Assembly (NCBI RefSeq): GCF_004122145.1
Contig: NZ_SBKQ01000008.1
Coordinates: 62,001-126,000, forward strand
Reading direction: 5' to 3'
DNA from: Flavobacterium piscinae
GTDB lineage: Bacteria; Bacteroidota; Bacteroidia; Flavobacteriales; Flavobacteriaceae
Length of the DNA stretch: 64,000 nt
Part shown: positions 7,976 through 19,432 of the stretch, in pieces
Layout: each line of letters begins with the position of its first letter
How positions within the stretch are numbered: position 1 is the first letter of the stretch
Program-made: the position numbers and the translations under genes
The notes under the pieces: model-generated
Databases searched by the model: none
Seen by the model: only the letters and a program-made list of their open reading frames with translations
What the model was told of the DNA's origin: nothing

Positions 7976-9421
7976 ATGAAAAATATTATTTACCTTTTAT
8001 TACTTATCCCTTTTTTCTCTTTTGCTCAGAAAATTAAGACCAAAAAAGACAGAGTTTTAATTGACGAAAAAGAGGTTGCTATTTTTAATGATAAAGTACG
8101 TGACCAATGTGTATTTTTTGATTTAAACAATACCAAACAATTTACAGCCGAATACAAATCGCTAATGGAAGGGCAGACCATTATCAATCAATGGTTAGTG
8201 GTTACCAATGCTGATGGGACAAAGAAAACTGAAATTCCTTATGAAGTTTTGATTACTTCGTTTAATTCTTCGCGTATAATCATGCATTTATTGTCTGTAA
8301 AGTATGAGTTATTCGATATAAACGGGTTTAATCAAGAAAAAATTGATGCTTTTTTTGCCACTGAAAGAGAAAGTATTGGCGACAAATCATTACAAGCAAA
8401 AATTGACGTGATTGCTTCTAAAAAAGAAAAAGAAGCTAAGATTGCAAAATATCGCCCTCATGTTAAAACAGATGGAACGGTAATGTTTGGTGGGACAGCC
8501 GGAACTAATATTGTTGGAAAAGTAATCGGAAGTCCCTATACCGCTTTTGGAAATAACAATTTTGCCGATGTCTATGATTTGGATAACATCAAAGTGGCTA
8601 CTGCAAAAATCACCGGAAATATGAACAATGAAGTGGAAGTAACATTATTTAACGACAGTAAGTTTACTTATTCCGCACAAAAAAGATACAGTGGTTCGGA
8701 TAATACCAGTTTTTTTGTGGAATTAATGGGAGAATTAGTTTACAGAGATATTACCTTAGGTCGTCAGGCAAAGCAATACAAACAGGACCTGTTGAAAGAA
8801 AAAGTAAAATTAGCCAAAGAGCGTAGTGTAAATGTTTACAACGTTCGTGGTTATGCAATCGATGAAAAAGGAGTGAAATATGATGGAACTTTAACCGCTC
8901 AATTTGAAAAATTAGATGTTCATCAAACCGGAAATACTGAAGTAGTGGATGCGATTGATAATTATGGTAAAAATGTGACCATAAAATATTTAAATGAAAA
9001 AGGTAAAGAACGCATTATTACACTTTCTGCCAAAGATAATGTTACTTTTTTTGTAAAAAATAGTGATGGTACAGAAACCGGTTATAAAGGAATGAAAGTG
9101 AAAGGTGATGCGGCCAAAAAATTATCAAATGCCATGTCTTTGGGCTTTAACAACGCTTATTTTTACAAAGAAGTGTTTACTGAAAACGGAAATTCTGTTT
9201 ACATTGACCCGGTAGAAGATGATGTTTTTGTTATCAAATTAAAAGACCAAAATGTGGGTCAAATGATTGACAAAAGAAACAATAAAAATTTGTCTAAAGA
9301 ATTAGCCGAGTACTTAAGTTCTTGTAAACATTTGTCAGATGAAATTACAAGTGGAGCATTTGATTTGAAAATTCAAGACAATTTGATTACGATTGTAAAG
9401 GAATTTAATGAATGTAAGTAA
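7976..9421 (+). CDS. Secreted protein of unknown function
   Basis: A 481-residue protein with signal peptide MKNIIYLLLLIPFFSFAQ. I start at ATG 7976 rather than the in-frame TTG at 7958, because that TTG is part of the -7 promoter box and the signal peptide begins at this ATG. The mature part is Lys- and Asp-rich with many short beta-strand patterns (NVTFFVKNSDGTETGYKGMKVKGD) and a middle segment (about 140-200) rich in Gly and Thr. No known domain is recognised. It carries no T9SS C-terminal signal and no lipobox, so a periplasmic location is most likely. It is followed by a bidirectional terminator. Confidence 0.7.
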   Translation: MKNIIYLLLLIPFFSFAQKIKTKKDRVLIDEKEVAIFNDKVRDQCVFFDLNNTKQFTAEYKSLMEGQTIINQWLVVTNADGTKKTEIPYEVLITSFNSSRIIMHLLSVKYELFDINGFNQEKIDAFFATERESIGDKSLQAKIDVIASKKEKEAKIAKYRPHVKTDGTVMFGGTAGTNIVGKVIGSPYTAFGNNNFADVYDLDNIKVATAKITGNMNNEVEVTLFNDSKFTYSAQKRYSGSDNTSFFVELMGELVYRDITLGRQAKQYKQDLLKEKVKLAKERSVNVYNVRGYAIDEKGVKYDGTLTAQFEKLDVHQTGNTEVVDAIDNYGKNVTIKYLNEKGKERIITLSAKDNVTFFVKNSDGTETGYKGMKVKGDAAKKLSNAMSLGFNNAYFYKEVFTENGNSVYIDPVEDDVFVIKLKDQNVGQMIDKRNNKNLSKELAEYLSSCKHLSDEITSGAFDLKIQDNLITIVKEFNECK

Positions 9422-9445
9422 TAAAATATCATAAAATTATAAGTA

Positions 9446-9476
9446 AAATGCTCGTTCTAGGACGGGCATTTTTTTT
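9446..9476. terminator. Bidirectional terminator between convergent genes
   Basis: ATGCTCGT / ACGGGCAT stem (one G-U pair) with loop TCTAGG. An A-run lies on one side and eight T on the other, so it can serve both the 7976 gene and thiN. Confidence 0.85.
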
Positions 9477-10137
9477 AATCCCAACATTCCATTAGAATTA
9501 AATCACCTTCCTCGTGATCAATACGAACGATTCCATCTTCTGCTACATGATTACTGCTTCCGGTTCGGTAGCCAATTGTAAGTGAATCATTTTCTAACGG
9601 ATAAAATAAATTTTTTGAATGAATGCCGTGAACAGCTCCAATCGGAATCAATGAAATAACAGTATTTTTGGGATACCATTTTTCATATTTGTTGGGAAGC
9701 AGAAATATTTTGGAATGATCATCAAACAAAACGATTTTCAATTTATCTCTAAACTTTACAATGGAAGTAATGTTCGTAATCGTATGATCGGCTCTTTTTC
9801 CGGTGGCCCAAACTACGTTGACGGCCGGAATATTTCGTTCTACTAAATAATCAAAAGCTTTTTCTAAATCTGTTTTGTCTTGGTCGGGAGTTGGAATGAT
9901 TTCAAGCGGATATTGAATTTCTTTATAATAATCAGCATCAAAATTTCGATCAAAATCGCCTAGCAAGACATCAATTTTAATCCCTAATTCCATCACACGA
10001 CTAATTGCCGAATCTAATACTATAACAATAGGCGACCATTCTAATAATTGTCCAAGTAATTCTTCGCTACAAGCAGCACCATTGGCAATGATTAATGCGG
10101 GTTCTTGATCGTCTTTTACGATGTGGTGTGATGACAT
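9475..10137 (-). CDS. thiN: Thiamine pyrophosphokinase
   Basis: A 220-residue cytoplasmic enzyme that transfers pyrophosphate from ATP to thiamine, giving the cofactor thiamine diphosphate. Family motifs are visible in order: ALIIANGA at the N-terminus, the metal-binding VLLGDFDRNF (about 57-66), PDQDKTDLEKAFDYL (about 83-97), and the substrate-binding GKRADHTITNI (about 113-123). The length is normal for the family. No TPP riboswitch is seen upstream, which is expected for a salvage kinase. It is separated from the upstream DUF4249 gene by a long hairpin (10161-10198). Confidence 0.93.
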   Translation of the reverse strand: MSSHHIVKDDQEPALIIANGAACSEELLGQLLEWSPIVIVLDSAISRVMELGIKIDVLLGDFDRNFDADYYKEIQYPLEIIPTPDQDKTDLEKAFDYLVERNIPAVNVVWATGKRADHTITNITSIVKFRDKLKIVLFDDHSKIFLLPNKYEKWYPKNTVISLIPIGAVHGIHSKNLFYPLENDSLTIGYRTGSSNHVAEDGIVRIDHEEGDLILMECWD

Positions 10138-10160
10138 GGTTTTTTTCTATTGTTTATGAA

Positions 10161-10198
10161 TTATACCTGACAGGTTTAAAAAAACCTATCAGGTATAA
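10161..10198. terminator. Long hairpin, probable terminator or REP-like repeat
   Basis: A 17-bp stem, TTATACCTGACAGGTTT / AAACCTATCAGGTATAA, with one mismatch and a 4-nt loop of A. It lies downstream of the DUF4249 gene and upstream of thiN. The ACCTGACA core recurs in the hairpin at 13533-13566. Confidence 0.6.
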
Positions 10199-10256
10199 AT
10201 ATAATCTATTTCCTTGTTTTCTGTGTATTCTGTGAGAACTAAAATAAAGAAAGAAA

Positions 10257-11075
10257 TCACTCAATAATATACTCATTCACTTCCGTCTGACTCAATCGAA
10301 AATAACCCAAAGCAAAATTATCAAAATTGGTTTGATTGATAATATTTCCACGTACCGTAGAAGTCGGTGTGCTAAACGGACCCGCATTATTTCCGGCTTG
10401 TGCCAAAAGTATGTTGAGGTAATTGAAATAATTTTGAGAAACACCATTCATTGTGAAAGTCAACGTATCGCCGGTTTTTAACTCTTCGCTAAAATACAAA
10501 CCAAACATTTCATTGTTTTCAAAAAAGCGATCTTCCAAAACACCGTATTCCGGTATAACTTTGTAGGGATCAAAAATTCCCAAAAAGTAAAAATTTGTTT
10601 CATTTTGAATATCATCAAAAAAGAATTTCACTTCTACTTCATCCCCTAAAACACCGCCATCATTGCGTTGTTCAACACGTTTGACTTCGGGAGTAGCTAA
10701 TAATCGTTCGGTTGATGTATACGTTTCACCATCATAAACCACAGTCAACGTGTAACTTTCATTTAAAACCGGAACAAAGTCTGTGCAAATATATAATCCC
10801 GGTTCTTCAATTTGAGTAAAAGTAAATGTTGTTCCTTCACTATTGGTAACGGAGACCAACGCATCGGTGACAGGTGGAATTTCCTGCGAAAAATAATCGG
10901 TTGTCGTTGATAATTTTACAGCTTGGATATTGCCCGGAGTATCTCGCAACCAATTAATGGAAGCTTCTATTACTAAACGAGGTGGTGCTGTATTCAAATC
11001 AACATCCACAACTTCTTCGCAACCAAAGGTTACAAACGCAAAAAGAACGAATAAGCTATATTTAAAATGTTTCAT
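10257..11075 (-). CDS. DUF4249 outer-membrane lipoprotein
   Basis: A 272-residue lipoprotein: signal peptide with lipobox Cys in FVTFGC (about residue 19), followed by EEVVDVDL, the opening typical of DUF4249. The family is nearly always paired with a TonB-dependent receptor, as here: the receptor gene ends 3 nt upstream and both are read from the minus strand. By analogy with SusD-type lipoproteins it may cap or assist the receptor during uptake, but the substrate is unknown. The N-terminal half (about 30-130) looks like an Ig-like beta domain (PRLVIEASINW, TDALVSVTNSEGTTFTF). The length is usual. Confidence 0.85.
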   Translation of the reverse strand: MKHFKYSLFVLFAFVTFGCEEVVDVDLNTAPPRLVIEASINWLRDTPGNIQAVKLSTTTDYFSQEIPPVTDALVSVTNSEGTTFTFTQIEEPGLYICTDFVPVLNESYTLTVVYDGETYTSTERLLATPEVKRVEQRNDGGVLGDEVEVKFFFDDIQNETNFYFLGIFDPYKVIPEYGVLEDRFFENNEMFGLYFSEELKTGDTLTFTMNGVSQNYFNYLNILLAQAGNNAGPFSTPTSTVRGNIINQTNFDNFALGYFRLSQTEVNEYIIE

Positions 11076-11078
11076 TTT

Positions 11079-13457
11079 TTAGAATTTAAAATTATACGTT
11101 ACACTCGGAACAATTCCGAAAATAGATAAGCGAACTGCTTCATTTCTGGCCGTTTCATCGTTTTGTCGAAACGTAATCGAAGCCGCATTTTGACGATTGT
11201 AAATATTATAAAAACCAAAAACCCATTCCGCTTGCCACTTTCTGCCTTTGTTTTTAGAAGGTGTTAAAGTGGCGGATACATCCAAACGATGGTAGGTTGG
11301 TAAACGGTCTTCGTTACGGTTATTAAAACTTGGAACGGTGATTCCTAAATATTCATACTGTCCGTTTGGATAGGTCACAGGCTGACCGGTTTGCAAAGAA
11401 AAATTAGCTCCAAAACGCCATTTTTCATTTAATTTGTAATTTCCAACTATTGAAATGTCATTCAGTTTGTCGAAACCTGTTTTGTACCAGTTTCCGTTGT
11501 TTATACCGGTTTCTTCAGGCGTTCTTCCGACTACTTGCTGTTCGGTTCTGGCTAAAGTGTAGGATAGCCAACCATTAAAGCGACCGGCATTTTTTCTAAA
11601 TAATACTTCCATTCCGTAAGCTCGTCCACGACCGTTTAAAACCACTCGTTCAATGGCTTCGTTGGCAATTAAATTGGCACCATCAATATAATCTACGCGG
11701 TCTTTGATGTCTTTATAGTAGGTTTCCACTTCGATGGAATATTCGTCATCTTTAAAATTTTGAAAATAACCAATGGCATATTGATCCAACAATTGCGGTT
11801 TTAAAAAGTTATCACTCGGAGCCCAAACATCCAATGGAGTAGGCGATTGTGTATTTGAAATCAGATGTAAATACTGACTCATTCGATTATAGCTGGCTTT
11901 GATGGATTGATTGTCATTCAACGCATACGAAATCGAAAAACGGGGTTCTAAATTGTTGAAACTGGCGATGGTTTCATTTTTTCCATACGATACGGTTCCA
12001 ATCGGAGTGGCACTTTCATACACTTGAAAGTCTGCATTAAAGTTTACAGCTTGATTGTTTTCGTATACATTCAAGGTTTGCTCACCTAAACGTAAAAAGT
12101 TACTGAATCGAAAACCATAAGAAACCGTTATTTTTTCTGATAATTGGTGTTCAGCATCCACATAAATAGCTGATTCTAAAGCATATTTTTTATCCAATTG
12201 ATCTTCGTTGATACCGGAATCCGGTCGGCTTGGTTCAATTTTACCGGGATTAAAATTATAGTAGATGGTATTTAAACCATAAGTTAATTTCAGTTTGTCA
12301 CTTAAGTAATGTTTGAAATCATAGCGAAAATTATAATTTTTGATGCCGCTATTCCATTCAAATCCAACAAAATCCAATTCCAAACCATAATAATAATCCG
12401 AATAAATGAACGACATATTGCTGAATAATTTATCTGAAAATAGATGATTCCAACGTAGATTTAACACCGCATTTCCATAGGTATTGACAAACGTATTATT
12501 CAAACTAAAAACATCACGACCAAAATAACCTGAAAAATAAACGTTGTTGTTTTCATTTATTTTATAACTCAATTTGGTATTCAAATCATAAAAATAGGCA
12601 GAGTTATCATTATCAGTTAGCTTTAAAAATAAATGAGCATACGAACCTCTACCGGCTACCAAAAATGAACCTCGGTCTTTTACAATTGGACCTTCCGCCA
12701 ATAATCGACTCGAAATGATTCCGATTCCACCATTTACATGATAATCTTTGCTGTTTCCCTCTTTTTGATAAATATCCAACACAGAAGACAATCTCCCGCC
12801 ATAACGTGCAGGAATTCCGCCTTTATACAATTTTAAATCTTTAATGGCATCGGGATTAAAAACGGAAAATAATCCAAATAAATGGGATGAGTTGTATATG
12901 GTTGCTTCGTCTAACAAAATCAAATTTTGATCGGCTCCACCACCACGAACGTTGAATCCGGACTGACCTTCGCCGGCACTGGTGACACCGGGTAATGTGA
13001 GCAAGGATTTCACAATGTCAACTTCCCCTAACAAAACCGGCATTTCTTTAATTTCTTGTATAGAAAGTTTGTTCACACTCATTTCGGGTTTCCGAATTTC
13101 GGCTTTGGCTTTTCGTTCGGTAAGAATAACTTCTTTTAATTGCTGACTCGATTCAAACAATGAGAAGTTTTTTCGAATGTTTTTATCAAGTACAATCGTT
13201 TCCTCAATAGTTTGATAACCTACATAACTAATTTGAATTGTATAAGTTCCTTTTGGTAATGAAATCGAGTAGAAACCATATTCATTGGTTGTGGTACCGG
13301 ATCTAGTGTCAGTGGCAATGATATTTACACCGTAAAGTGTTTCGTTACTGTTTTGGTCGGAAATGGTTCCACTAATTGTGAATTTCTCTTGAGCAGTTGA
13401 TGAAAATACTAGTCCAATAGTCATCAAAGTTGTCAATAAAATTTTGTTTAACGACAT
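11079..13457 (-). CDS. TonB-dependent receptor with carboxypeptidase-regulatory domain
   Basis: I choose the ATG at 13457 (792 aa) because the signal peptide MSLNKILLTTLMTIGLVFSSTAQ starts there; the frame is open 18 codons further up. Domains in order: CarboxypepD_reg-like (about 27-110, with GVNIIATDTRSGTTTNEYGFY), plug (about 125-235, with VDIVKSLLTLPGVTSAGEGQ, GFNVRGGGADQN and PARYGGRLSSVLDI), then a 22-strand-type beta barrel ending in aromatic F. It imports a ligand across the outer membrane using TonB energy. The partner is the DUF4249 lipoprotein 3 nt downstream. The ligand is unknown; this receptor class often handles peptides or metal chelates. Confidence 0.92.
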   Translation of the reverse strand: MSLNKILLTTLMTIGLVFSSTAQEKFTISGTISDQNSNETLYGVNIIATDTRSGTTTNEYGFYSISLPKGTYTIQISYVGYQTIEETIVLDKNIRKNFSLFESSQQLKEVILTERKAKAEIRKPEMSVNKLSIQEIKEMPVLLGEVDIVKSLLTLPGVTSAGEGQSGFNVRGGGADQNLILLDEATIYNSSHLFGLFSVFNPDAIKDLKLYKGGIPARYGGRLSSVLDIYQKEGNSKDYHVNGGIGIISSRLLAEGPIVKDRGSFLVAGRGSYAHLFLKLTDNDNSAYFYDLNTKLSYKINENNNVYFSGYFGRDVFSLNNTFVNTYGNAVLNLRWNHLFSDKLFSNMSFIYSDYYYGLELDFVGFEWNSGIKNYNFRYDFKHYLSDKLKLTYGLNTIYYNFNPGKIEPSRPDSGINEDQLDKKYALESAIYVDAEHQLSEKITVSYGFRFSNFLRLGEQTLNVYENNQAVNFNADFQVYESATPIGTVSYGKNETIASFNNLEPRFSISYALNDNQSIKASYNRMSQYLHLISNTQSPTPLDVWAPSDNFLKPQLLDQYAIGYFQNFKDDEYSIEVETYYKDIKDRVDYIDGANLIANEAIERVVLNGRGRAYGMEVLFRKNAGRFNGWLSYTLARTEQQVVGRTPEETGINNGNWYKTGFDKLNDISIVGNYKLNEKWRFGANFSLQTGQPVTYPNGQYEYLGITVPSFNNRNEDRLPTYHRLDVSATLTPSKNKGRKWQAEWVFGFYNIYNRQNAASITFRQNDETARNEAVRLSIFGIVPSVTYNFKF

Positions 13458-13532
13458 GAGTAATTTTTTTAACAAAATTGATGATTTTTTTTCAGAAGTT
13501 TTATACATCATTTGTTAAAGTAGGGTTAATAA

Positions 13533-13566
13533 AAAACCTGACAATTTGGGTTAATTGTCAGGTTTT
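13533..13566 (-). terminator. Terminator of the sigma / VWA operon
   Basis: A perfect 14-bp stem, AAAACCTGACAATT / AATTGTCAGGTTTT, with a 6-nt loop, followed on the minus strand by TTTTTTATT. It begins 17 nt past the VWA gene stop. Confidence 0.85.
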
Positions 13567-13582
13567 CAGTATAACCAATTTT

Positions 13583-16276
13583 TTACTTCACGGTTTCAAC
13601 CAATCGGATAAATTCGGATTTATATCCATCTTCATCATTGGAAAGGCCTTTTTTTGCTAAGGTCTTAATAGCTTCACTGTCTTTGTTTTGAACCAATTTT
13701 GAATCTCTCAATTTCAATCCAAACCAAGCTACGGCTGATGAAAATTTAAAATCATCGGATGAATTTACTATTGGGATCGATTTATTTTCAACTACCTGAA
13801 CCGTTTCAATACTCTTATCACCATCCGGTTTTTTGTATCGTAATTTGATTGTTGCCAATTCATTTCCGAAAGCAGTTGAAGAACTTTCTGTTTTAGAATA
13901 TTTCAAGTCAATCGGTTCTTTAAAATGGTCGCTTTTCACATTGGTCGGAATAATTTCATACAAAGCTGTAACCGTGTGACCGCTTCCTAATTCGCCGGCA
14001 TCAATAGCATCATTCACAAAATCTTCGTCTTTCAATTTTCGGTTTTCATAGCCAATCAAACGATAGGCTTGCACGTGTTGCGGATTGAATTCAATTTGAA
14101 TTTTCACATCTTTCGCAATGGCAAACATCGACCCTTTGAATTCTTTTCCTAAAAAACGATTGGCTTCTTGAATGTTGTCGATGTAAGCATAATTTCCGTT
14201 TCCTTTGTTGGCAATGGTTTCCATTTTGCTGTCTTTGTAATTGCCCATTCCATAGCCCAAACAAGTGAGGAAAACACCACTTTTTCTCTTTTCTTCAATT
14301 AAGGTTTGCATGTCTGTATTAGAAGAAGCTCCTACATTAAAATCGCCGTCAGTAGCCAAAATCACACGGTTGTTTCCGTTTTTGACAAAGTTTTCTTCAG
14401 CGGTTTTGTAGGCTAATTCAATTCCGGCTCCACCGGCTGTGCTCCCGCCGGCTTGCAATTTTTCCAATGCATCGATGATGCTCTTTTTATCCTCACCGGA
14501 AGTGGGTGGCAAAACCAATCCGGCAGCTCCGGCATACACCACAATGGAAACTTTGTCTTTTTTTCGAAGTTGCTCTACCAAAATTTTCATCGATTGTTTG
14601 AGCAATGGCAATTTATTTTGATCGTTCATCGAACCCGAAACATCAATTAGAAAAACCAAATTAGAAGCAGGTAAATTATCCGTTGGAATGTTTTTTCCTT
14701 GTAAACCAACTTTTAATACTTTATGATTGCTGTTCCAACCACAATCGCTGTATTCGGTGTGAATGGAAAACGGATGTTCGTTAGTTGGTTCAGCATACTT
14801 ATATTTGAAAAAATTCACCATTTCCTCCACTCGAACAGCATCTTTGGGCACAACTTGTCCGTTGTTGATAAAACGACGAATGTTGGTGTACGAAGCATTA
14901 TCCACATCAATCGAAAACGTAGAAAGTGGTGCGGTACTCGGACTCTCAAAAGCGTTTTCTTCAAAGGATTCATACGATTCGTCTTGTGTTGGATCCTTTT
15001 CCGGCCATTGAATGGGTGCTTGTTGTTGAGCTTTTTCTAATTCTTTTAATTTTTTTCTAAGTTGTCTTCTAGACAATTTTTCCACTTTTCCGCTTTTGGA
15101 GGTGATGACGATTACACCGTTTTTTCCTCGGCTGCCGTAAATTGATGTGGCTGATGCATCTTTTAAAACCGTAATATCTTTGATATCATTTGGATTAAGC
15201 ACTTGCAATTGTTTTTTAGAAATGGGTTTGCCGTCTAGGATGACAAGAGGTTCATTTTTTGAATTTAATGATGATGTTCCGCGAATTCTTATACTTTTAG
15301 TAGAACCTGGTTGACCTGAACCTGATTTTATTTTGAGACCCATAGTTTGTCCAGCCAAAATTTGGTCTGGAGAAAAAGTTTTTGTTTTATTATTTCTTTT
15401 ATTGTTTCTGATTTCGTCAACACTAACTGATGAAACAGCATTTGTGTAAGCAACTCTGGCTGTTGTTTTGTAACCAACAACTACAACTTCGCTTAATGTA
15501 TTTCCATCATCAGCTAACGCAATACTCAAGTTTGTAGAGTTATCAATTTTGGCTGTTTGTGTTAACATTCCAACATAACTAAACTCCAATGTTTCCCCTT
15601 TTTTGGCTTTAATTGAGAATTTACCATCAAAATCTGTTTGTGTACCTTTAGATGTACCTTTTATGACTACCGTTGCACCGGGAAGTGGAAGATTAAAATT
15701 ATCCATCACAATCCCGGTAACCAACCTTTCTCCGGTTAATTTGTCTATTTCTTCGCTGGAAATTTTTACGGTTGGAATTTCTTTGGAAACGAGTTTGTTT
15801 TTTTCTTCATCTAAAGCAATTAAATCATTCAATTTCATTAAACTGTCATTAAAAACAGATACAAGTTGTTGATCTTTTTTAATAGAATTTTTTAGGATTG
15901 ATTCTTTTGAAATTGGTTTTGTATTTGATTTTTTTTCAGCTTCAACATCAGTAGAAACAACAACTTCTTCTTTTGGTTTTTCAATTTGTAAAGGAGAAAC
16001 ATTTTGAATGGTATCTTTGTTTTCAATCACAATCGGATTATCATTTTTAATTACTTCTTTATCCGATTTAAAAAATTGATAACCAATTGAAACAAACAAT
16101 AGGAGAGAAGCAGCAATTGCCCATTTTTTCCAAAGAATGATAACTTTTTTATCTTCTTTTTTATCTAATTTTTCTTCCACTCGTGCCCAGACTTTTTCCA
16201 TTCCAGGAAATGAATTGGCTTCGGCATTTTTTGCCGCTTGTTTCATTTTATCGTATAATTTATCTTGATTTTCCAT
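13583..16276 (-). CDS. Membrane-anchored plug-VWA fusion (YfbK-like), possible anti-sigma role
   Basis: An 897-residue protein with an unusual order of domains. Residues 1-46 are a charged cytoplasmic segment; one membrane helix covers about 51-66 (WAIAASLLLFVSIGYQFF); 75-180 is a charged linker. A CarboxypepD_reg-like domain covers about 184-262 (GTSKGTQTDFDGKF). A SusC-type plug covers about 285-395 (RIRGTSSLNS, LVILDGKPIS, DASATSIYGSRGKNGVIVIT) with no barrel after it. Then come a YfbK-like N-terminal domain (about 433-500), a VWA domain with an intact MIDAS DVSGSM at 545-550, and a DUF3520-like end. The ECF sigma gene stops 2 nt upstream, so the short cytoplasmic head plus single helix has the topology of an anti-sigma factor. 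That role is inferred. Confidence 0.88.
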   Translation of the reverse strand: MENQDKLYDKMKQAAKNAEANSFPGMEKVWARVEEKLDKKEDKKVIILWKKWAIAASLLLFVSIGYQFFKSDKEVIKNDNPIVIENKDTIQNVSPLQIEKPKEEVVVSTDVEAEKKSNTKPISKESILKNSIKKDQQLVSVFNDSLMKLNDLIALDEEKNKLVSKEIPTVKISSEEIDKLTGERLVTGIVMDNFNLPLPGATVVIKGTSKGTQTDFDGKFSIKAKKGETLEFSYVGMLTQTAKIDNSTNLSIALADDGNTLSEVVVVGYKTTARVAYTNAVSSVSVDEIRNNKRNNKTKTFSPDQILAGQTMGLKIKSGSGQPGSTKSIRIRGTSSLNSKNEPLVILDGKPISKKQLQVLNPNDIKDITVLKDASATSIYGSRGKNGVIVITSKSGKVEKLSRRQLRKKLKELEKAQQQAPIQWPEKDPTQDESYESFEENAFESPSTAPLSTFSIDVDNASYTNIRRFINNGQVVPKDAVRVEEMVNFFKYKYAEPTNEHPFSIHTEYSDCGWNSNHKVLKVGLQGKNIPTDNLPASNLVFLIDVSGSMNDQNKLPLLKQSMKILVEQLRKKDKVSIVVYAGAAGLVLPPTSGEDKKSIIDALEKLQAGGSTAGGAGIELAYKTAEENFVKNGNNRVILATDGDFNVGASSNTDMQTLIEEKRKSGVFLTCLGYGMGNYKDSKMETIANKGNGNYAYIDNIQEANRFLGKEFKGSMFAIAKDVKIQIEFNPQHVQAYRLIGYENRKLKDEDFVNDAIDAGELGSGHTVTALYEIIPTNVKSDHFKEPIDLKYSKTESSSTAFGNELATIKLRYKKPDGDKSIETVQVVENKSIPIVNSSDDFKFSSAVAWFGLKLRDSKLVQNKDSEAIKTLAKKGLSNDEDGYKSEFIRLVETVK

Positions 16277-16278
16277 AG

Positions 16279-16812
16279 CTATTTTGCCTTTTGATAATAA
16301 AAATTGTTCACTAACTCTTTCAATTTGGTTTTGGAAGCGTTCAATTGTGATTTTGAAGTACCTTCTGAGATGCCTAATTGCAATGCAATTTCTTTGTGTG
16401 AATACCCTTCGATGACAAACAGATTAAAAATGGTTTTGCATCCGTCAGGAATCAGTTGAAGTAAGTTGAGTAAATCTTCCTCTTCTAAATCAGTAATTTC
16501 GTCCGTTGTGGGTTGCGAGGCTAATTTGACATCATCCAAATACAAATTAAAATTCACATTTTTCCGCAACGTCAGTAAACACTGATTGACTGTGATTTTT
16601 CGGGCCCAGGCTTCAAATGCGTGGTCTTCTTTTAATTGATCAATTTTGGTGAAAATAGTATAGAATGCATCGGCCAAAGCTTCTTCTATTTCTTCCTCTT
16701 TTTTGAGATACCGTTTGCATAGGTGATACAATTTGGGTCCCATGTGCTCATACACCTTCCGTTGGGCGTCTCGGTGCATTTTTCTGCAGGCTTGAATGAT
16801 ATTTTTTTCCAT
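16279..16812 (-). CDS. ECF-type RNA polymerase sigma factor
   Basis: A 177-residue sigma-70 family factor. Region 2 covers about 25-90 (YLKKEEEIEEALADAFYTIF, AFEAWARKITVNQCL). Region 4 covers about 118-168 (IPDGCKTIFNLFVIEGYSHKEIALQLGISEGT), with the helix-turn-helix at its end. I use ATG 16812; the GTG one codon upstream is an alternative. It directs polymerase to a small regulon, probably including its own operon, which holds only this gene and the plug-VWA membrane protein 2 nt downstream. That partner has the topology of an anti-sigma factor. No separate anti-sigma gene is seen. Confidence 0.93.
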   Translation of the reverse strand: MEKNIIQACRKMHRDAQRKVYEHMGPKLYHLCKRYLKKEEEIEEALADAFYTIFTKIDQLKEDHAFEAWARKITVNQCLLTLRKNVNFNLYLDDVKLASQPTTDEITDLEEEDLLNLLQLIPDGCKTIFNLFVIEGYSHKEIALQLGISEGTSKSQLNASKTKLKELVNNFYYQKAK

Positions 16813-16919
16813 CACAATTGGTTTGCTTTCTTATAAAGAGCACAATAGTTGGCAAAAGGTTGGGAAGAACCTAAAACTTTTTTCGATTTTATAAATTTAG
16901 GGTTTAAAATGAAACAAAA

Positions 16920-16945
16920 AAAGACAATCGGTTAGGATTGTCTTT
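16920..16945 (-). terminator. Terminator of icd
   Basis: Stem AAAGACAATC / GATTGTCTTT with loop GGTTAG, followed by T-rich sequence on the minus strand, 22 nt after the icd stop. Confidence 0.85.
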
Positions 16946-16966
16946 TTAAAATAAGAAAATATATTT

Positions 16967-19210
<2,244 letters not shown>

Positions 19211-19216
19211 TTATTT

Positions 19217-19241
19217 CCTGAAAAACAGGATGCCAAAGATA
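19217..19241 (-). promoter_or_regulatory. icd promoter box with leader hairpin
   Basis: On the minus strand TATCTTTG (19234-19241) matches TAnnTTTG. Just downstream the predicted leader contains the small hairpin TCCTG-TTTTT-CAGGA (19217-19231). No -33 TTG is evident at normal spacing. Confidence 0.4.
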
Positions 19242-19380
19242 CAAAAAAGAAGGTGAATTTAATTAGATTCAGACAACGAAAACGATTGAATTATGGATAT
19301 GACAATCTGAACTTTAAAAATTATGAATTTGTCAAAAAACAAATTAAAAATTGAGTAAGTTGTTAAAATTAGAGCAAATA

Positions 19381-19416
19381 AAAAATCCCGTTCTGAATTT
19401 CAAAACGGGATTCTTT
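19381..19416 (-). terminator. Terminator of rplS
   Basis: A 9-bp stem, AATCCCGTT / AACGGGATT, with an 11-nt loop, followed on the minus strand by a T-run, 17 nt past the rplS stop. Confidence 0.88.
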
Positions 19417-19432
19417 ATGAGTAGAAAGTTGA

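Noticed and set aside
14723..15040. 105-aa open frame on the plus strand
   Set aside because: Antisense within the plug-VWA gene, whose domain motifs are unambiguous.
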